Assembly: GCF_015694725.1 (NCBI RefSeq)
Contig: NZ_JADQDQ010000004.1
Span: 248,001 to 312,000 of the forward strand
Reading direction: 5' to 3'
From: Hymenobacter jeongseonensis
Lineage (GTDB): Bacteria; Bacteroidota; Bacteroidia; Cytophagales; Hymenobacteraceae
Length of the DNA stretch: 64,000 bases
Each line of letters opens with the position of its first letter. The stretch's first letter is position 1. The notes under the pieces were generated by a model that was not told where the DNA came from, did not search any database, and was given only the letters and a program-made list of their open reading frames with translations. The translations under genes were made by a program, and so were the position numbers. Of the stretch, positions 9,811 to 18,847 are shown piece by piece.

Positions 9811-11136
9811 ATGTCCTCCCTCTTTCCCGACGAACCCGCTGCCTTTACCCCACCGCCCGGCCCCGGCCCCGATGCGCCTTTGGCCGAGCGCCAGCGTCCG
9901 CGCCGCCTCGCCGATTATGCCGGCCAGCAGCATTTGGTGGGCGAAACCGGGGTGCTGCGCCGCTACCTCAACGCTGGCCGGCTGCCCAGTCTCATTTTGT
10001 GGGGCCCGCCCGGCGTGGGCAAAACCACCCTGGCCCACCTGCTGGCTTCGGAGCTGAAACAGCCGTTTTCGGCGCTTTCGGCTATCAATGCCGGAGTAAA
10101 GGACGTGCGCGACGTCATCGACAAAGCCAAGCGGCAGCGCGGCACGGTGCTCTTTATTGATGAAATTCACCGCTTTAGCAAAGCGCAGCAGGACGCGCTG
10201 CTGGGCGCTGTGGAGCATGGTACGGTGACACTGATTGGCGCCACAACGGAAAATCCTTCGTTTGAAGTCATTCCCGCTTTGCTCTCGCGCTGCCAGGTGT
10301 ACGTGCTGGAGCCGCTGAGCGCGGAAACCCTGCGCGGGCTGGTGGCCAAGGCCCTGAGCGAAGACACGGCCCTGAAGCAGAAAAAAGTGAAGCTGGCCGA
10401 GGACCACGCCCTGCTGGCCCTCAGCGGCGGCGATGCGCGCAAGCTGCTCAACTTGCTCGAAATTGTGGTGCAGAGCACGCCTCCGGACAAAAAAGGGGTT
10501 GTCACCATCACCGATGCCGTGGTGCAGGAAGTGGCCCAGCGCCCCCTGGCGCGCTACGACAAAGGCGGTGAGATGCACTACGACGTCATTTCGGCTTTCA
10601 TCAAAAGCATCCGCGGTTCCGACCCCAACGCCGCACTCTACTACCTGGCCGTGATGCTGGAAGGGGGCGAGGACGTGAAATTCATTGCCCGCCGCATGCT
10701 CATTCTGGCCAGTGAAGACATTGGCAACGCCAATCCCAATGCCCTGATGCTGGCCACGAGCTGCTTTCAGGCCTGCACCGTCATCGGTCTGCCGGAGTCG
10801 GATTTGATTCTGGCCCAAACCGTTATTTACCTGGCTACTTCGGTGAAAAGCAACGCGGCCTACACGGCCATTCGGGCGGCGCAGGCCGAGGTGAAAGCCA
10901 ACGGCGTGTACCCCGTGCCGGTGCCGCTGCGCAACGCCCCCACGCGCCTCATGAAACAGCTCGGCTACGGGAAGGAGTACGCGTACTCGCACAACGGCGA
11001 GGGCAACTTTGAGGAGCAGGAGTTTCTGCCCGATGCCCTGAGCGGCACCCGTTTCTACGAACCCGGCCTCAACCCCAGCGAACAAAAAATTCAGGAGCGG
11101 CTGCGGGCCTGGTGGGGCGAGAAATACGGCTACTAG
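9811..11136 (+). CDS. rarA: Replication-associated recombination protein A (MgsA/RarA ATPase)
   Basis: A 441-residue AAA+ ATPase related to clamp loaders; RarA acts at stalled replication forks. Visible parts are Walker A GPPGVGKTT (about residues 64-72), Walker B FIDEIHRF (about 116-123), the sensor ATTENPSFEV (about 143-152), and the C-terminal tetramerisation region with GSDPNAALYYLAVMLEGGED and LILASEDIGNANP. The family N-terminus (PLAERQRPRRLADYAGQQHL) follows a short extension. ATG 9811 is chosen because the open frame upstream of it runs into the inverted repeat. Confidence 0.95.
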   Translation: MSSLFPDEPAAFTPPPGPGPDAPLAERQRPRRLADYAGQQHLVGETGVLRRYLNAGRLPSLILWGPPGVGKTTLAHLLASELKQPFSALSAINAGVKDVRDVIDKAKRQRGTVLFIDEIHRFSKAQQDALLGAVEHGTVTLIGATTENPSFEVIPALLSRCQVYVLEPLSAETLRGLVAKALSEDTALKQKKVKLAEDHALLALSGGDARKLLNLLEIVVQSTPPDKKGVVTITDAVVQEVAQRPLARYDKGGEMHYDVISAFIKSIRGSDPNAALYYLAVMLEGGEDVKFIARRMLILASEDIGNANPNALMLATSCFQACTVIGLPESDLILAQTVIYLATSVKSNAAYTAIRAAQAEVKANGVYPVPVPLRNAPTRLMKQLGYGKEYAYSHNGEGNFEEQEFLPDALSGTRFYEPGLNPSEQKIQERLRAWWGEKYGY

Positions 11137-11283
11137 TTCCCGAAGGCAACTTCCGTCTTTTCCATGCGCCTTTCCGGTCATTAGAAGGCTGGAAATGCCA
11201 CGCAGCTATTCAGAAATCGGCTTCGGAGTTGAAGCAGCTGGAAGTATCGGCATCATAAAGTAGGGGCCGGCCGGCTGCGTCCT

Positions 11284-11291
11284 TACTTTTA
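11284..11291 (+). promoter_or_regulatory. Possible -7 box of sppA
   Basis: TACTTTTA matches seven of eight positions of TAnnTTTG and lies 27 nt before the sppA ATG. Weak evidence. Confidence 0.25.
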
Positions 11292-11318
11292 CACACCACA
11301 TTCTTTGTTTTAAACAAC

Positions 11319-13088
11319 ATGCGTCAATTTTTGAAGTACGTGCTGGCCACCCTCGTTGGGCTGGTGGCGTTCAGCTTCCTGGGCTTTCTGCTGCTGGCGG
11401 CCATCATCGGGGCCGCGAAAAGCGCGGGCGAGCGCAAGGAAATCGCCTCCAATTCCGTGCTAGAGCTCAAGCTGAACGAGCCGCTGTCGGAGCGTGGCCG
11501 CGACGGGCGATTTAGTTTGAGCAGCAACACCGCCACCGGCCTGGTGGGGCTGAAAGATGCCATTCGCCGCGCCAAAAAGGACGGTGACATCAAGGGGATT
11601 CTGCTGAACCTGGACATTGTGCAGGGCGGCATGGCCTCGCTGGAGGAAGTGCGCGATGCGCTGCTGGACTTCAAGAAGTCGGGCAAATTCGTTGTGGCCT
11701 ACCACGAGGTGTGCTCCGAAAAGAGCTTTTACCTTTCCTCGGTCGCCAATCAGATTTACCTGCACCCGCAGGGCACGTTGGAATTCAACGGCCTGAGCAC
11801 CGAAGTGCTGTTCTACAAGCGGCTGTTCGAAAAGGCCGGCATCGAGCCCTACATCTTCCGGGTGGGCTCTTTCAAAAGCGCCGTGGAGCCGTTTTTCCGG
11901 GAAAGCTTCTCCGATTCGGCCCGCTTCCAGACCGTGTCGTTCCTGAACTCCATCAACGGCCACATGATTGGACAGGTGGCGGCGTCGCGCGGCATCAACC
12001 CGGCCCGCCTCAAGGTCATTTCCGATTCGATGCTGGTGCACAACGCTCCCGATGCCCTGCGCCTCAAAATGGTGACCAAGCTTGGGTATTTCGACCAGGT
12101 GCAGAACTACATGCGCGGCAAGTTGGGCTTGGATAGCGACGAAAAACCCAGCGTGGTGAGCCTGAGCGACTACACCGACAGCGACCGGGACGAGGAAAGC
12201 GACGGCATCACGAGCAGCAACCGCATTGCCGTGATTTACGCCGAGGGCGACATCGTGACCGGCAAGGGTAGCGACGACAACATCGGCAGCGAGAAGTTTG
12301 CCGAAGCCATCCGCAAAGCCCGCCTCGACAAAAAGGTGAAGGCCGTGGTACTGCGCATCAACTCGCCCGGCGGCTCGTCGCTGGCCTCGGACATTATCTA
12401 CCGCGAGGTGCTCCTCACCAAAAAAGTGAAGCCCATTATCGCCTCCATGTCGGACGTGGCGGCTTCGGGCGGCTACTATATCGCCATGGCCTGCGACACC
12501 ATCGTGGCGCATCCCAATACCATCACGGGTTCTATTGGGGTATTTGGGGTGCTGCCCAACGTGCAGCCGCTGCTGGCCGATAAGCTCGGCATCACCGTGG
12601 ACCGCGTGATGACCGGCAAATTCTCCGACCTGCCCACCATCACCCGCGCCCTCACCGAGTTTGAGAAGCGCACCCTGCAAAGCGAAGTCGACAACATTTA
12701 CGCCGACTTCACCACCAAAGCTGCCAAGGGCCGCAACATGCCCGTCGAGCGCCTGCGCCGGCTGGCCTCGGGCCGCGTCTGGAGCGGCCTCGAAGCCAAG
12801 GCCAACGGCTTGGTTGATGTGCTGGGTGACTACGACGATGCCCTGAAAATTGCCGCGTCCCGCGCCAATCTGAAGGCCGATGATTACCGCGTGCAGCGCC
12901 TGCCCCGCCGCAAGTCGGGCCTCGAAAATCTGCTGTCCATGCTGGGCGGCGAAGACAATGCCGAGGTGAAAGCCAAAACCATGAAAGCCGAACTGGGCCC
13001 ACTATACCCGGTTTATGTTCAGTACCAGCAGCTCATGACCATGCGCGGTGTGCAAGCCAAGCTGCCGTATGAGCTCGAAATAAAGTAA
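11319..13088 (+). CDS. sppA: Signal peptide peptidase SppA, 67-kDa type
   Basis: A 589-residue membrane serine protease that degrades leftover signal peptides. It has an N-terminal membrane helix (about residues 5-31) and two tandem S49 domains. The catalytic Lys lies in VGSFKSAVEPF (Lys186) and the catalytic Ser in MSDVAASGGYYIA (Ser383), the arrangement of the long E. coli-type enzyme. LRINSPGGSSLAS is at about 345-357. Length is normal for the 67-kDa class. The next gene (purine phosphorylase) is separated by a REP element. Confidence 0.94.
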   Translation: MRQFLKYVLATLVGLVAFSFLGFLLLAAIIGAAKSAGERKEIASNSVLELKLNEPLSERGRDGRFSLSSNTATGLVGLKDAIRRAKKDGDIKGILLNLDIVQGGMASLEEVRDALLDFKKSGKFVVAYHEVCSEKSFYLSSVANQIYLHPQGTLEFNGLSTEVLFYKRLFEKAGIEPYIFRVGSFKSAVEPFFRESFSDSARFQTVSFLNSINGHMIGQVAASRGINPARLKVISDSMLVHNAPDALRLKMVTKLGYFDQVQNYMRGKLGLDSDEKPSVVSLSDYTDSDRDEESDGITSSNRIAVIYAEGDIVTGKGSDDNIGSEKFAEAIRKARLDKKVKAVVLRINSPGGSSLASDIIYREVLLTKKVKPIIASMSDVAASGGYYIAMACDTIVAHPNTITGSIGVFGVLPNVQPLLADKLGITVDRVMTGKFSDLPTITRALTEFEKRTLQSEVDNIYADFTTKAAKGRNMPVERLRRLASGRVWSGLEAKANGLVDVLGDYDDALKIAASRANLKADDYRVQRLPRRKSGLENLLSMLGGEDNAEVKAKTMKAELGPLYPVYVQYQQLMTMRGVQAKLPYELEIK

Positions 13089-13101
13089 TATCCATAAACA
13101 G

Positions 13102-13189
13102 TTGTCATCCTGAGCGGAGCGAAGGACCTTGTCAAGGTTGGACCAGTTGTTCCGACGTGAGGAGGTCCTTTGCTCCGCTCAGGATGACA
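13102..13189. repeat. REP element, GTCATCCTGAGCGGAGC family (copy 2)
   Basis: The left arm begins GTCATCCTGAGCGGAGC at 13103 and the right arm ends with its inverse (GCTCCGCTCAGGATGAC) near 13188. Both arms continue through an AAGGACCT segment with few mismatches. It lies between sppA and the purine phosphorylase gene, which are on the same strand. Confidence 0.88.
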
Positions 13190-13219
13190 TTTTTTGTCAA
13201 CAATCCTTTAACTCACAAC

Positions 13220-14038
13220 ATGCAAAACCTCCACGAAGCCACCGCCTACATCAAAGCCCAGTCCAATGGTTTTAAGCCCCAGGTGGGGATTATTCTCGGC
13301 ACGGGCTTGGGCGCGCTGGCTAAGGAAGTGGAAGTAGAGTGCGAAATCAACTACGCCGACATTCCGCATTTTCCGCTTTCCACGGTGGAAAGTCACGCTG
13401 GCCGCCTGCTGCTGGGCCGCTTGGGCGGCAAAAACGTGGCCGTGTTGCAGGGCCGCTTTCATTACTACGAAGGCTACACCATGGAACAAGTTGTGATGCC
13501 GGTGCGGGTGCTCAAGCTGCTCGGCATTGGCCCGCTGCTGGTGAGTAACGCGGCGGGTGGCCTCAACCCCGATTTCAATATTGCCGACCTGATGCTGATT
13601 GACGACCACATCAACCTGCAGCCCACCAACCCGCTCATCGGCCCGAATCACGACGAACTGGGCCCGCGCTTTCCCGACATGTTTGCCCCCTACGACGCCG
13701 CCCTGCTGGCCCACGCCGAAGCCGCCGCCCAAGACTTGGGCCAGGCCAGCAGCACCCGCCACGGCGTGTACGTGAGCGTGCCCGGCCCCATGCTCGAAAC
13801 CCCCGCCGAGTACCGCTACCTGCGCACCATCGGGGCCGATGCCGTGGGCATGAGCACCGTGCCGGAAGTCATTGCCGCTCGCCACCTAGGCCTGCCGGTG
13901 CTGGCAGTGTCCGTCATCACCGATTTGTGTGCGCCCGGCCACCTCAAGCCCGTCGTATTGGCCGATATTTTTGCCGCCGCTGCCCTGGCCGAACCCCGGC
14001 TCACTGCCCTAATAAAGAAAGTGATAGAGCAGCTATAA
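13220..14038 (+). CDS. Purine-nucleoside phosphorylase
   Basis: A 272-residue enzyme of the trimeric PNP/MTAP family that phosphorolyses inosine and guanosine in purine salvage. Seen are GTGLGAL near residue 28, HAGRLLLGRLGGKNVAVLQG (about 61-80), the HYYEGY loop, VSNAAGGLNPDF, and the base-binding region PGPMLETPAEYRYLR to GMSTVPEVIAARH. ATG 13220 is chosen because the upstream open frame is the REP element. No clear Shine-Dalgarno is present. Both a punA-type PNP and a deoD-independent salvage role fit; I leave the symbol blank. Confidence 0.92.
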   Translation: MQNLHEATAYIKAQSNGFKPQVGIILGTGLGALAKEVEVECEINYADIPHFPLSTVESHAGRLLLGRLGGKNVAVLQGRFHYYEGYTMEQVVMPVRVLKLLGIGPLLVSNAAGGLNPDFNIADLMLIDDHINLQPTNPLIGPNHDELGPRFPDMFAPYDAALLAHAEAAAQDLGQASSTRHGVYVSVPGPMLETPAEYRYLRTIGADAVGMSTVPEVIAARHLGLPVLAVSVITDLCAPGHLKPVVLADIFAAAALAEPRLTALIKKVIEQL

Positions 14039-14055
14039 AAGAACCGCTAAAATCC

Positions 14056-14922
14056 TCAAAGCACGATTTTAGTGGCCCGGGTGTAGCTCAGCACCGAGAA
14101 GATGCCCACGCCGCCCTGCACCGTGCTATAGATGGCTGATGGCTGCGCAAAGGGGTTGCCGTTGGCATTGCGGGCGTCGCGAACCGACTCGCGGAAGCGG
14201 TAGAAGGCGGCATCGGTATGATACAAGGTCGCAGTGATGGTATCGCCCGTATCGAACCGGTAGCTGGTGCCAACCACGAATGGCTTGCCGTTGAGCAACC
14301 GGTCCTCAAAGGAATTGTCCACCTCCGGTTCCCGGCGCAGGGCGCCTTTGGCGGGGTCGCCCTGGTGCAGTTGCAGGCGGTAGCAGTCGTTGAGCGTGGG
14401 CGGGTCGCGGAAATTGGTGAGGAAATAGGCCTCGCGCTCAACGCCGGTTTTATCGTTGAACTTGTATTCCAGCGAATCGATGGGCACCGGCGGGAGCATG
14501 GTGGTGGTGCCCGTGACGCGGTGGCCCTTGGAGTCGGTTACTTCCAGCTTAAACACGTCGCCGGGACGCGCCACGAGGGCATCGCGCCCGATGTGGGTGT
14601 GAAACTTGATGCCCGACACGGTATCAAGCAACACTTCGTAATTCGGTTTGAAAGCCAGCGGCACGATGGTGCCATCGGGCAGGGTGAGGTTCACCGTGAC
14701 ATCGTCGGGCAGTTGCGGCAGCGCCGGGCTCAGGTACGGCACGGTGGTGGTGACGGTGAGGGACGGCACTTTGCCGGGCTCCAGGTAGCATTCCACCACC
14801 AGCTCCGAGCTGTAGCTGGGCAGCGGCACGTCGATGTTGTTTTCCAGCGAGTCGCAGCCCGCGAGCGCCGCGCCCGCCGAAACTGCCACAACCCAGCCAA
14901 CAATTTTACTACGTATTGACAT
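14056..14922 (-). CDS. DUF4249 lipoprotein, partner of the TonB-dependent receptor
   Basis: A 288-residue lipoprotein. The signal ends ALAGC (Cys23), followed by a beta-rich body typical of the DUF4249 family, which in Bacteroidota is almost always encoded just after a TonB-dependent receptor, as here. These proteins are thought to be surface or periplasmic partners of the receptor in nutrient uptake. The ATG at 14922 gives the lipobox at the right distance and leaves about 65 nt after the receptor stop. The two genes probably form an operon. The substrate is unknown. Confidence 0.82.
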   Translation of the reverse strand: MSIRSKIVGWVVAVSAGAALAGCDSLENNIDVPLPSYSSELVVECYLEPGKVPSLTVTTTVPYLSPALPQLPDDVTVNLTLPDGTIVPLAFKPNYEVLLDTVSGIKFHTHIGRDALVARPGDVFKLEVTDSKGHRVTGTTTMLPPVPIDSLEYKFNDKTGVEREAYFLTNFRDPPTLNDCYRLQLHQGDPAKGALRREPEVDNSFEDRLLNGKPFVVGTSYRFDTGDTITATLYHTDAAFYRFRESVRDARNANGNPFAQPSAIYSTVQGGVGIFSVLSYTRATKIVL

Positions 14923-14988
14923 AATGATAAAGGGTAAGACTTGCTTCAGGGCAAAAAACGGGGAAGCCAATCTGCTAAAAATCAATTT

Positions 14989-17346
14989 CTAAAAGCGGAA
15001 GTTGTAGGTCAGCGAGGGGATGATGGGAAACAGCGACACCTGCTTGGCCTGGAAGCCCGTGGTGCGGTCGGTGGTTTCGTCGCGCACGGCTTCGAAGAAC
15101 ACGAAGTAGGCGTTGCGGCGGTTGTAAGCATTGTAGATGCTCAGGGTCAGGTCCTGGTTGAGGCGGCTGCCGATTTTATACACCACGCCCAGGTCGAGGC
15201 GGTGGTAGGGGATGAGCTGATAGGAGTTGCGGTTGGGGTAAATGGGCACCGGGCGCGGGTCGATGCCCGTGCGCGACCCCGGAATGTCCTGCAAGCCAAA
15301 GCGGCCCAGCGGTAGCGTGGTAAGCGAGCCAGACGTGTAGATAAAGCTGGCCGTGAGGTTGATGCGGGCGTTGAGCTGGTGCAAGGCCACCACGGTCAGG
15401 TTGTGGCGGCGGTCGTAATTGGGGTGGAAATCCTCGCCGTTGTTCACGCCGTTGGTGCCGCGCTGGGGCTGAAAGTTGCGCCAGCTCCAGGCCAGGGTGT
15501 AGCCTATCCAACCGGTGGTTTTGCCGGTTTTCTTTTCCAGGTACACCTCGTTGCCGTAGCTCCAGCTTTTGCCAAAAATGAACTCCGAATCAAGCTCCGG
15601 ATTCACAAAAAGCTGGGCGCCGTCGCGGAAATCCACTTGGTTCTGGCCCCATTTGTAGTACGCTTCGTTGGTGAGCAAATACTTGCCCCGGCCCAGCAGA
15701 AAGCTTACTCCGGCGCTCGTCTGCTGCGAGCGTTGGGGCTTCACGGAGAGGCGCGACGGGTACCAGATGTCCGTCGGCAGCGAGGCGCCCGAGTTGGTGA
15801 CCAAGTGCACGTATTGGTACATCAGGGCGTAGCTGGCCTTCAAAGAGGTGCGCTCGCTGAGCGAATAGCGGGCCGAGGCGCGGGGTTCCAGCCCGCCGTA
15901 TTGGTCGCTGCCGCTGCGGAAGCCAGTCAGCCGCAGGCCGCCTTCGAGCTGGAGTTTGTCGGAGGCTTTGTAGTTATCCGAAGCGTACAAGGCCGCGTCC
16001 GTGCCGGTGTAGCTGACATCGGACCCGAAATTGATGCGGCCGTCGCCGGAATTGGCCTCCAGGCGGCCCACGCCGAACCGGTGCTGCGTGAGCTGGGCGC
16101 CGGCCTTGAGCACGTGGCGGTCGTCGGGGGTGTACTCAAAATCGGTGCGGGCGCTGTAGTCGGTGATGCTTGACCCGAGGCCGAAGCTGAACTGGTCGAG
16201 CCGGTTCGTGAGGTTGTATTTGTAGTCGGACACCGACACCGACGTGTTCACGAACAGCTTCGGCGAGAAGGTGTGGTTCCAGCGCAGCGTGCCGATGGTG
16301 TTGCCCCAGCTAAAATCAAAGTTGAAACCGCCGGGGCTGTTGAAGCCAAACGTATCGCGGCCCAGGTAGCCGGTCAGAAAAATCTGGTCTTTCTCGCCCA
16401 GCGTGTAGTTGGCCTTGGCGTTGAAGTCGTAGAAATAGTAGTCCGGAATGGGGCTGTAGTCTTCCTTGTTCTTGTTGGCCTCGTTGAGGGCCCGGGTAAA
16501 AATGTCGAAATACGTGCGGCGGCCCGACACGATGAACGAACCTTTGCCCTTGTTGATGGGGCCTTCGTAGGTGAGGCGCGACGAAATCAGGCCCACGCCG
16601 CCGGTGGCCACGTAGTGCTGGCGGTCGCCCTCCCGCATCTTCACGTCCACCACCGACGACAGCCGCCCGCCAAACTGCGCCGGGAAACCGGATTTGTACA
16701 AGTCCACGCTCTGCACCGCGTCGGAATTGAAAACCGAAAACAGCCCAAATAAGTGGTTGGGGTTGTAGACCAGTGCGTTGTCAATGAGCACGAGGTTTTG
16801 GTCGGAAGAGCCGCCGCGCACAAACAAGCCGCTGGTGCCTTCGCCCCCGCTCTGAACCCCCGGTTTCAACTGCAAGGTTTTGAGAATGTCGACCTCGCCG
16901 AAGAGCGCCGGCAGCAGCTTGGCTTCGCGGATGCTGAGGTGCTCCACGCCCATTTGGGTGGTTTTGAGCTTTTGCTCCAAGCTCACGGAGCCTTCCACCA
17001 CAACTTCGCCCAGCTCGTTGCCGCTTTCTTCCAGCGCAAAGCTCAGGCGTTGGTTGCGGGTCAGGTTAATGTCGCGGGTTACTTGCTGATAACCCACAAA
17101 AGCCACCAGCAGCTGGTGCCGCCCGGCGGGTAAATTGAGAGAATAGCGGCCCAGCGAATCGGCCGCCGTGCCCGTGCCCAACGCCGGAACCGCCACGCTC
17201 GCCCCGGGAAGCGTTTCGCCCCGCGCCCCGCGCACGGTGCCGTTGATGGTAAATCGAACGACTTCCTGCGCCCACGCCACGCGCGGCCCGCCGAAGCTTA
17301 ACAACAACACAAACAGGTAGCAACGCGCAGCCGAACTAAGAACCAT
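14989..17346 (-). CDS. TonB-dependent outer-membrane receptor
   Basis: A 785-residue outer-membrane transporter. After a signal peptide ending near AWAQ (residue 27) comes a carboxypeptidase-like regulatory domain (about 30-115: GTVRGARGETLPGASVAVPA), then a plug domain (about 120-235, with KTLQLKPGVQSGGEGTSGLF and VRGGSSDQNLVLID), then a 22-strand-type barrel ending in the aromatic LTYNFRF. It lacks the SusC signature and long N-terminal extension, so it is better placed with the receptors linked to DUF4249 proteins. A -7 box is 22 nt upstream. Cargo unknown. Confidence 0.92.
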   Translation of the reverse strand: MVLSSAARCYLFVLLLSFGGPRVAWAQEVVRFTINGTVRGARGETLPGASVAVPALGTGTAADSLGRYSLNLPAGRHQLLVAFVGYQQVTRDINLTRNQRLSFALEESGNELGEVVVEGSVSLEQKLKTTQMGVEHLSIREAKLLPALFGEVDILKTLQLKPGVQSGGEGTSGLFVRGGSSDQNLVLIDNALVYNPNHLFGLFSVFNSDAVQSVDLYKSGFPAQFGGRLSSVVDVKMREGDRQHYVATGGVGLISSRLTYEGPINKGKGSFIVSGRRTYFDIFTRALNEANKNKEDYSPIPDYYFYDFNAKANYTLGEKDQIFLTGYLGRDTFGFNSPGGFNFDFSWGNTIGTLRWNHTFSPKLFVNTSVSVSDYKYNLTNRLDQFSFGLGSSITDYSARTDFEYTPDDRHVLKAGAQLTQHRFGVGRLEANSGDGRINFGSDVSYTGTDAALYASDNYKASDKLQLEGGLRLTGFRSGSDQYGGLEPRASARYSLSERTSLKASYALMYQYVHLVTNSGASLPTDIWYPSRLSVKPQRSQQTSAGVSFLLGRGKYLLTNEAYYKWGQNQVDFRDGAQLFVNPELDSEFIFGKSWSYGNEVYLEKKTGKTTGWIGYTLAWSWRNFQPQRGTNGVNNGEDFHPNYDRRHNLTVVALHQLNARINLTASFIYTSGSLTTLPLGRFGLQDIPGSRTGIDPRPVPIYPNRNSYQLIPYHRLDLGVVYKIGSRLNQDLTLSIYNAYNRRNAYFVFFEAVRDETTDRTTGFQAKQVSLFPIIPSLTYNFRF

Positions 17347-17368
17347 ACAGTATCAAGCAGATAATAGG

Positions 17369-17376
17369 CAAAGGTA
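17369..17376 (-). promoter_or_regulatory. -7 promoter box of the receptor operon
   Basis: TACCTTTG on the minus strand is an exact TAnnTTTG match, 22 nt before the receptor ATG. Confidence 0.5.
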
Positions 17377-17434
17377 ACGTCCTGCCAACGCCCTTGTCCA
17401 CCAGATAGTTTTCAAAAGTCCGCCCTGCCAACCC

Positions 17435-17749
17435 TCAGGATTTGCCCACAAACGGCTGGAGGGCCTGCGTGATTTGCGCCGCGGGCACCACGCCGGCCTG
17501 CCGCCACACCGGCTGGCCCTGGTGGAAAAGAATGAGGGTGGGAATGCTTTGCACGCGGTATTGCTGGGCCACGGCGGCGTTGCGGTCCACGTCAATCTTG
17601 ATGACGCGCAGTTTGCCGCCGTGCTGCGCCGCAACCTGCTCCAGAATAGGAGCCATGGTTTTGCAGGGGCCGCACCAGGTGGCGTAGAAATCGACAAGCA
17701 CCGGCATGCCGGGGCTGTTAATGAGCTCGGGGAAGGACTTGCGGGGCAC
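17435..17749 (-). CDS. trxA: Thioredoxin
   Basis: A 104-residue thioredoxin with the redox motif WCGPC (Cys26 and Cys29) and the cis-Pro segment SIPTLILF (about 70-77). It reduces protein disulfides in the cytosol. The start is GTG at 17747-17749, which gives the usual N-terminus PRKSFPELINS; no ATG is available. Unusual for the family, the residue after the active site region includes EQVAAQHGGKLRVIKIDVDRN, which is still canonical. Single gene. Confidence 0.92.
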   Translation of the reverse strand: MPRKSFPELINSPGMPVLVDFYATWCGPCKTMAPILEQVAAQHGGKLRVIKIDVDRNAAVAQQYRVQSIPTLILFHQGQPVWRQAGVVPAAQITQALQPFVGKS

Positions 17750-17827
17750 GATACAAAAAAACTAAGTGGGTTCTCCCGGCGATTCGTCGCCTGGGGCCGT
17801 ACCAAAAGGGTAGGGATGCAGTAAACG

Positions 17828-17856
17828 AAAAAAGCCCGGCACAGGGCCAGGCTTTG
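17828..17856 (-). terminator. Intrinsic terminator of the small secreted-protein gene
   Basis: On the minus strand AAAGCC-GGC pairs with GCC-GGCTTT around a short loop, followed by six T. It lies 40 nt after the stop at 17897. Confidence 0.7.
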
Positions 17857-17896
17857 GTGATTTTCAGGGCTAAAAAAAAGCGTAACGCCTTTTGTT

Positions 17897-18349
17897 TTAC
17901 CGGTTAATGACCGTTACGTCGTTGCCAACCTCGGGAAATACAAACCGGCCGCCTACGGCTTTCACGCCTTTTACGCGGCACTCCCACGTGTAACGACCCG
18001 GGGCAGCAACGGCGGCTTCGCCCGTTTCACTTTTGAAATACGTCGGGTCGGAAGGGTCGGTAGGGAAAAGTACATCGACTCCAGTCTGGCCCATTGCCAA
18101 GTCTTTTACCAGGTAATAGTCTTTGCCACTGCGTTCGTTGTGTACAATGAAAGTGGCAGAATACGTGCCCAATTGCCCGTATTTATCCAAAATACCCAAT
18201 TTTATCTGGGCCGTGGTGCTTACCATCCACGTTTGGGAGTGTGCCGCGGGCGCCGCGCCCAATAGCAAGAGGGCCACTAGTGCACCCGTCATCCGGCCCG
18301 CGAAGGACGGCGACTTGGAGGGAGAGAAATAGGGTACTGATGTCTTCAT
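17897..18349 (-). CDS. Small secreted protein of unknown function
   Basis: A 150-residue protein with a signal peptide (hydrophobic ALVALLLLGAAPAA, cleavage after AHS-Q near residue 39). The mature part of about 110 residues appears all-beta, with segments such as YSATFIVHNERSGKDYYLVKDL and GRYTWECRVKGVKAVGGRFVFP. I recognise no family. The pattern resembles an immunoglobulin-like or lipocalin-like small periplasmic domain, but this is a guess. It has its own terminator. Confidence 0.6.
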   Translation of the reverse strand: MKTSVPYFSPSKSPSFAGRMTGALVALLLLGAAPAAHSQTWMVSTTAQIKLGILDKYGQLGTYSATFIVHNERSGKDYYLVKDLAMGQTGVDVLFPTDPSDPTYFKSETGEAAVAAPGRYTWECRVKGVKAVGGRFVFPEVGNDVTVINR

Positions 18350-18504
18350 GGGTGGAAAATGGGGTAACGTTGTTTAAATAAATAGTAATTAAAACAATGC
18401 AACTAAGCACAATGCAGGCCAAGTTAATGGGTGGGGATTGAATTTGCAACTAGTGCCGAGCCAAAACGGTTATTCCTAACCCTGAATGCTCCTATTCTCT
18501 CGAC

Positions 18505-18840
18505 ATGCAATCCCACATGGCAAAGCATATGTCACAGCTTGGATTAATGCCAAAGAAGTCTTCGGCTGCCGCGCTCCGGTGCGGCCTCTGCGAGCGCGAC
18601 GTGCAGGCCACGTCGCGTCACCACCTGGTGCCCCGCGAAGAAGGCGGCCGACACGGGCCCATCGTTGACTTATGCCAGCCCTGCCACAGCAGCGTGCACC
18701 GCTTCCTGAGCAACCGCGACTTGGCCCGTCGCTACCCGTCGGTGGAAGCCCTGCGGGGTGCCGAGGAACTCCAGACCTACCTGCGCTGGATTCGGCGGCA
18801 GCGCGTGGAGCGCATCGTGAACCGGCGCGGCAAGAAATAG
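18505..18840 (+). CDS. Small HNH-endonuclease-like zinc protein
   Basis: A 111-residue protein with CGLC (Cys26, Cys29), RHHLVPREEGG (His39-His40), and CQPCHSSVH (Cys57, Cys60, His61, His65). The zinc-binding CxxC pairs around an HHxxP motif fit the HNH/ICP fold of small nucleases. The C-terminal 45 residues are helical and basic (RQRVERIVNRRGKK), suitable for nucleic-acid binding. It converges on sbcC, with only 7 nt between the stops. Several M codons (1, 5, 9, 15) could be the start. Role unknown; small proteins like this are common in Bacteroidota genomes. Confidence 0.65.
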   Translation: MQSHMAKHMSQLGLMPKKSSAAALRCGLCERDVQATSRHHLVPREEGGRHGPIVDLCQPCHSSVHRFLSNRDLARRYPSVEALRGAEELQTYLRWIRRQRVERIVNRRGKK

Positions 18841-18847
18841 GCGGCCG

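Noticed and set aside
9778..11181. Long open frame (467 codons) opposite rarA
   Set aside because: Antisense shadow of a well-supported gene.
11460..12680. Long open frame (406 codons) opposite sppA
   Set aside because: Antisense shadow of a protein with both catalytic residues present.
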